A stretch of DNA of 64,000 bases. It comes from Bubalus kerabau (lineage: Eukaryota > Chordata > Mammalia > Artiodactyla > Bovidae). The notes under the pieces are model-generated. The model saw only the letters and a program-made list of their open reading frames with translations, made no database searches and was not told the origin of the DNA. Below are positions 60,676-64,000 of this stretch, one piece after another. The stretch lies in the NCBI RefSeq assembly GCF_029407905.1, contig NC_073627.1, positions 132,507,697-132,571,696 on the forward strand, in the 5' to 3' direction. A program made the translations under genes and the position numbers. Position 1 is the stretch's first letter. Each line of letters opens with the position of its first letter.

Positions 60676-61690
60676 ATGGCTTCTAAAGGCTCATGCTCCC
60701 CTTCCTTGGCTTCTTTGTCTAAAGCTCACCAACATCATCTTCCTCCTTCTCTTCTATGCTGCTGCCACCTCATCTATACCCTCAGTTCCCTCATATCAAA
60801 CTTTCCTTTTGCTCTGAAACTCTCCACTCCCTTTTCTTCTGAACGTATCAGAACATGTCTCTTTAACATTAAACCTTCTGAGGACCAAAAGGCTAAACCC
60901 TTATATTCTTTTATTTCCTGAACTAAAGCCAAACTGTGAGCCATAGTCAAAGATTTTCTCAGAGGAAATGAAGATCCTCACAGATTTGTTGGGGAATTTA
61001 ATATAGTCATTCACACTTATTAGCCTAGTTTCCCTGACTTATATCAGCTGGTTCATAAGTTTGTCAGTGGAGCTCAGGTCCAGCATTCAATGAAAATTGA
61101 TCATCAGAAAATTTTGAAAGGTCTCTAGAGTTAGAACTTGGAGACCAGTATGATTATGATTAGGCTTGGGCAGTGCCAGTCAACTTCATCAGGCAAATCC
61201 CAGGGCTTTTTCAGAGCCTGATAACTGGAGCAAAGTTCAGTCTTTCACACAAAAATCTGGTGAACCTGTTCATGACTATTATATTGACTTGAGTTTTTTT
61301 TTTTTTTTTTTTTTAAGAGGAGTCGAGTTGCAGTACAGTGCTTTGTTAGTTTCTGCTGTAGACTTCCCGATTGTTTCTAAAGAAAATTATGTTCTTTCTG
61401 CAGACATTGATTCCAGTCAGGTAGCTTTTAACTCTATTAATGGATTGAACTGGGACCTTTCCCTTCTAGTTAAAAGGGCCAGGACACAATGGGAAGCCAT
61501 GTCCAGTCCAGATTCAGTTAATTTGGCAAATCAGTTCCCAACCCTAGATGAGTCACCTAAAAAAAGACTGCTAAGATTCTTAATCTTCTACTTTAGTGAA
61601 TGAAAGTTCCTAAACAAAACTCTCCTAGTTTCTGCTATTGTTGTAAGGCGTCAGGACATCGGTGCTTGAGGTGCCTTCAGCCCTCTAATG
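60676..61690 (+). pseudogene. ERV1-like gag remnant
   Basis: Decayed gag of an endogenous retrovirus. An ATG at 60676 opens a frame (MASKG...) that stops after 81 codons. Capsid-like text follows in other frames, with several stops (for example RFVGEFN and LYQLVHKF near 60985-61060). The frame at 61166-61603 contains VQSFTQKSGEPVHDYY, typical of gammaretrovirus-like capsid. A CCHC zinc-knuckle pattern (C-X2-C-X4-H-X4-C) is visible at 61633-61674, as in nucleocapsid. A 21-T run with an antisense L1 tail is inserted within it. The stops and shifts make the gene non-functional. Confidence 0.8.
61294..61361 (-). repeat. Very short L1 3'-end insertion in gag
   Basis: A 21-T run is followed by about 47 bases (ending ttgttagtttctgctgta) that are the complement of the bovid L1 3' end. 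This is an extremely 5'-truncated minus-strand insertion. Confidence 0.75.
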
Positions 61691-61905
61691 GGGCTTCCTA
61701 GGTGGCTCAGTGGTAAAGAATCTGCCTAATGAAGGAGACACAGGAGACATGAGTTCAATCCTTGGGTGGAAAGATCCCCTGGAGGAGGAAATGGCAACCC
61801 ACTCCAACATTCTTGCCTGGGAAATCCCGTGACAGAGGAGCCTGGTGGGCTACAGTCCATGGGGTCAGAAAGAGTTGGACATGACTGAATCAACTGAGTA
61901 CAGCA
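61688..61905 (+). repeat. Bov-tA SINE between gag and pol remnants
   Basis: Sense SINE, ggggcttcctaggtggctca to gaatcaactgagtacagcac. Confidence 0.93.
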
Positions 61906-61911
61906 CAGCAT

Positions 61912-62460
61912 ATGGATAGTTTAGTATATATGTTTTTGGAGTACCTCATGAATTTACAATGTTCTGGAAGCAATGTGGCTTCCTTCCTTACAGTCGAAAT
62001 TAAATTTAAAATGGCCCTTATGTTCAGAAATTATTGGATGCAATATTTTTACATTGTCATTTTATCTGCTATTAAGATTCTGGAGCATATTATGTTTGAC
62101 TCTCTGGAAGCTAAGGAAAATCACCTTGCTGATATTTCTGCAAGGAATTCTGCCCTTAAAGGAACTGACAGCAGCCAAACCTCTGCCATGTTCTGGAGGG
62201 GTATTTACACAAATGATAACCATAAAAATTGACTATGGAAGCCCAGTTGGTCTCAGAAAAGGAAGTGCAAGATTGGAAATTCAGCAATTGTTTAATTAAA
62301 AAAAAAAAAAAGATCTGGTTCTGACCTAGTAATAGCATAGTCCTACCAGGGAGCCTAATCTTTCTACTCCTCACCACTGTATGTGCATTAAACCATTGGT
62401 TTGCTGACAAAATAAAAGCATTCATGAATCAATATGGATGGGGAAACATTAAAAAGTGCC
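61912..62460 (+). pseudogene. ERV1-like pol remnant (RNase H to integrase start)
   Basis: The frame at 61912-62232 contains ENHLADISARNSALKG, the junction of RNase H and integrase in class I ERVs. After a stop, text resembling the integrase zinc-binding segment continues with several stops and a 13-A run near 62298. Protease, reverse transcriptase and most of integrase are missing. No env or 3' LTR is recognised before the L1 begins. Confidence 0.7.
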
Positions 62461-62752
62461 TATTTAACTATTATAATTTTTTAATTAAAAAAAAATTTAA
62501 GTACTTCATTACTCCTTTAATTGTCATTTTTATAACCTACTTTTACCTTGCAAAATAAGACACTATTTTTAAAGCAAATTTCCTATATATATATTTATAA
62601 TTTTTGTGATTGATTTTGTTTTGTATTTTTAATATTGTATTTTTCAGAGTCTAACCTCTACTCTAGATTTTTAATCTTTGTTTTTTGGTATTTGTTATAA
62701 ATTTTGTACTTTTAAGAATCTAATCTTCAGTACCCATTTTTGCTTAAGGGTG

Positions 62753-63190
62753 TGATTACTGGTTTGATTGCACTCTCCCCTTTTGATTCTCCCTTTTCTC
62801 CCCCAGTTTACCTCTATCTCCTCACTCCCCTTTCTCTTCTCTACTTAACTCTGTGAATCTCTCTGGGTGTTCCAGGCTGTGAAGAACACTTAGGGAACTG
62901 ATTACTGGCTAGATTGGTCTCTCTCCTTTTGACTCCCCCTCTTCTTCTCCTGGTCACCTCTATCTCCTTCCTCCCACTTCTCTTTCCTATATAACTCCCT
63001 GAACCTCTCTGGATGTTCCAGACTGTGGATAGCAGATAAGGAATTGATTACCGTAATAGATTACTCTCACACCTTTTGATACCCCCTCTTCTCTTCCTGG
63101 TCACCTCTATCTCCCTCCTCCCTCTTCTCTTCTCCATGTAACTCTGTAAACCTCTCTGGGTGTCCCTCACTGTGGAGAATCTTATCACCA
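62753..63190 (+). repeat. Three 146-bp tandem monomers in the L1 5' UTR
   Basis: Each unit starts with tgatta(c/t) and carries the blocks cacctctatctcc and ctctctgggtgt. Starts at 62753, 62899 and 63045 are exactly 146 bases apart. Such monomers act as promoters in other L1 lineages; that role is inferred here. Confidence 0.9.
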
Positions 63191-63713
63191 TTAACCTAGA
63201 GGTTTTATCATTGGTGCTTTATAGATGGAGAAGTCTTGAGGCTACTGTAAGAATAAGACTAAAAGTCAGAGGCAGGAGGCATAAATCCAAAACTTGAGAA
63301 CACCAGAAAACTCCTGGCTCCAGGGAACATTAATTGACAAGAGCTCATCCAAAAGCCTCCATACTTACACTGAAACCAAGCTCCACCCAAGAGCCAAAAA
63401 GTTCCAGAGCAAGGCATACCATGCTAATTCTCCAGCAACACAGGATCATAGCCCTGAGCATTAAAATACAGGCTGCCCAAAGTCACACAAAACCCACAGA
63501 CATCTCAAAACTCACTACTGGACGCTTCACTGCGCTCCAGAGAGAAGAGATCCAGCTCCACCCACCAGAACACCGATGCAATCTTCCCTAACCAGGAAAC
63601 CTTGACAAGCCTCTAGTCCAACCCCAACCACAGGCAGCAACATCCACAATAAAGAGGAACCAGAAACTTCCAGCATACAGGAAGGCTACCCCAAACACAG
63701 CAATCTAAACAAA

Positions 63714-64000
63714 ATGAAAAGGCAGAGAAATATTCAGTAGGTAAAGAAACATGATAAATGCCCACCAAACCAAACAGAAGAGGAGGATATAAGGAATCTA
63801 CTTGAAAAAGAATCCAGAATAATGACAGAAAAGATGATCCAAAATATTGAAAACAAAATGGAGTTACAGATAAGTAGACTAGAGACAAGGATTGAGAAGA
63901 TCCAAGAAATGTTTAACAAGGACCTATAAGAAATAAAAAAGAGTCAATCTATAATGAATAATGCAATAACTGAGATCAAAAACACTCTGGAGGGAACCAA
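63714..64000 (+). pseudogene. L1 ORF1 start, broken
   Basis: The ATG at 63714 opens the L1 ORF1 N-terminus (MKRQRNIQ), but codon 9 is TAG at 63738-63740 where related elements appear to have a Gln codon. A further TAA interrupts the coiled-coil-like part near 63927. The frame is otherwise recognisable (IEKIQEMFNKDL). ORF1p, an RNA-binding chaperone, cannot be made in full from this copy. Confidence 0.85.

Larger units (their letters stand above)
62465..64000 (+). repeat. L1_BT-type LINE, 5' end
   Basis: Sense L1 reaching its 5' UTR: an AT-rich start, three tandem monomers, then a C-rich leader (aactcctggctccagggaac to cctaaccaggaaaccttgac) and the ORF1 start. The element continues past the window edge. 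Confidence 0.9.

Overview
The window is mammalian nuclear DNA from a ruminant, most likely a bovid such as cattle. Three repeat lineages show this: abundant BovB (RTE-type) LINE pieces, more than two dozen tRNA-derived or BovB-derived SINEs (Bov-tA and Bov-A2 types), and the 5' end of an L1_BT-type LINE at the right edge. Nothing in the window looks bacterial, plasmid-borne or phage-derived.

The only protein-coding gene I can support is the 3' end of a contactin-associated protein (Caspr) gene on the + strand, best assigned to CNTNAP3. Five exons (4005-4138, 4922-5009, 22119-22349, 22624-22695, 27329-27522) join in phase without a stop. They encode the last 238 residues: most of the fourth laminin G domain, a juxtamembrane linker, one transmembrane helix and a short cytoplasmic tail ending in a PDZ-type EYFF. 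The third exon lies in a CpG-rich block that contrasts with the AT-rich introns. The 3' UTR probably runs to a polyadenylation signal near 28863. Everything to the right of it looks intergenic.

Layout: 1-2822 holds an L1 tail and two BovB 3' ends in tandem. 2823-9387 is mostly unique intron with two exons. 9388-13168 is an old L1 split by a BovB and two SINEs. 13169-22118 is intron with SINEs, a HAL1-like piece and three antisense BovB pieces. 22119-28890 holds the last exons and the 3' UTR. 28891-48010 is intergenic, with SINEs, antisense ERV LTRs and old L1 fragments. 48011-62460 becomes richer in LTRs from about 49 kb and ends in a heavily decayed ERV1-like provirus (LTR, leader, gag, part of pol). 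62465-64000 is the 5' UTR and ORF1 start of an L1_BT element.

I found no new multi-gene system. The most unusual structure is a near-perfect 51-bp inverted repeat at 10061-10166. It sits at the 5' junction of a BovB insertion and contains an inverted copy of the host flank, which looks like a template-switch or fold-back scar of retrotransposition. Repeat family names come from recognising diagnostic motifs by eye, so boundaries are approximate unless a target-site duplication is given.
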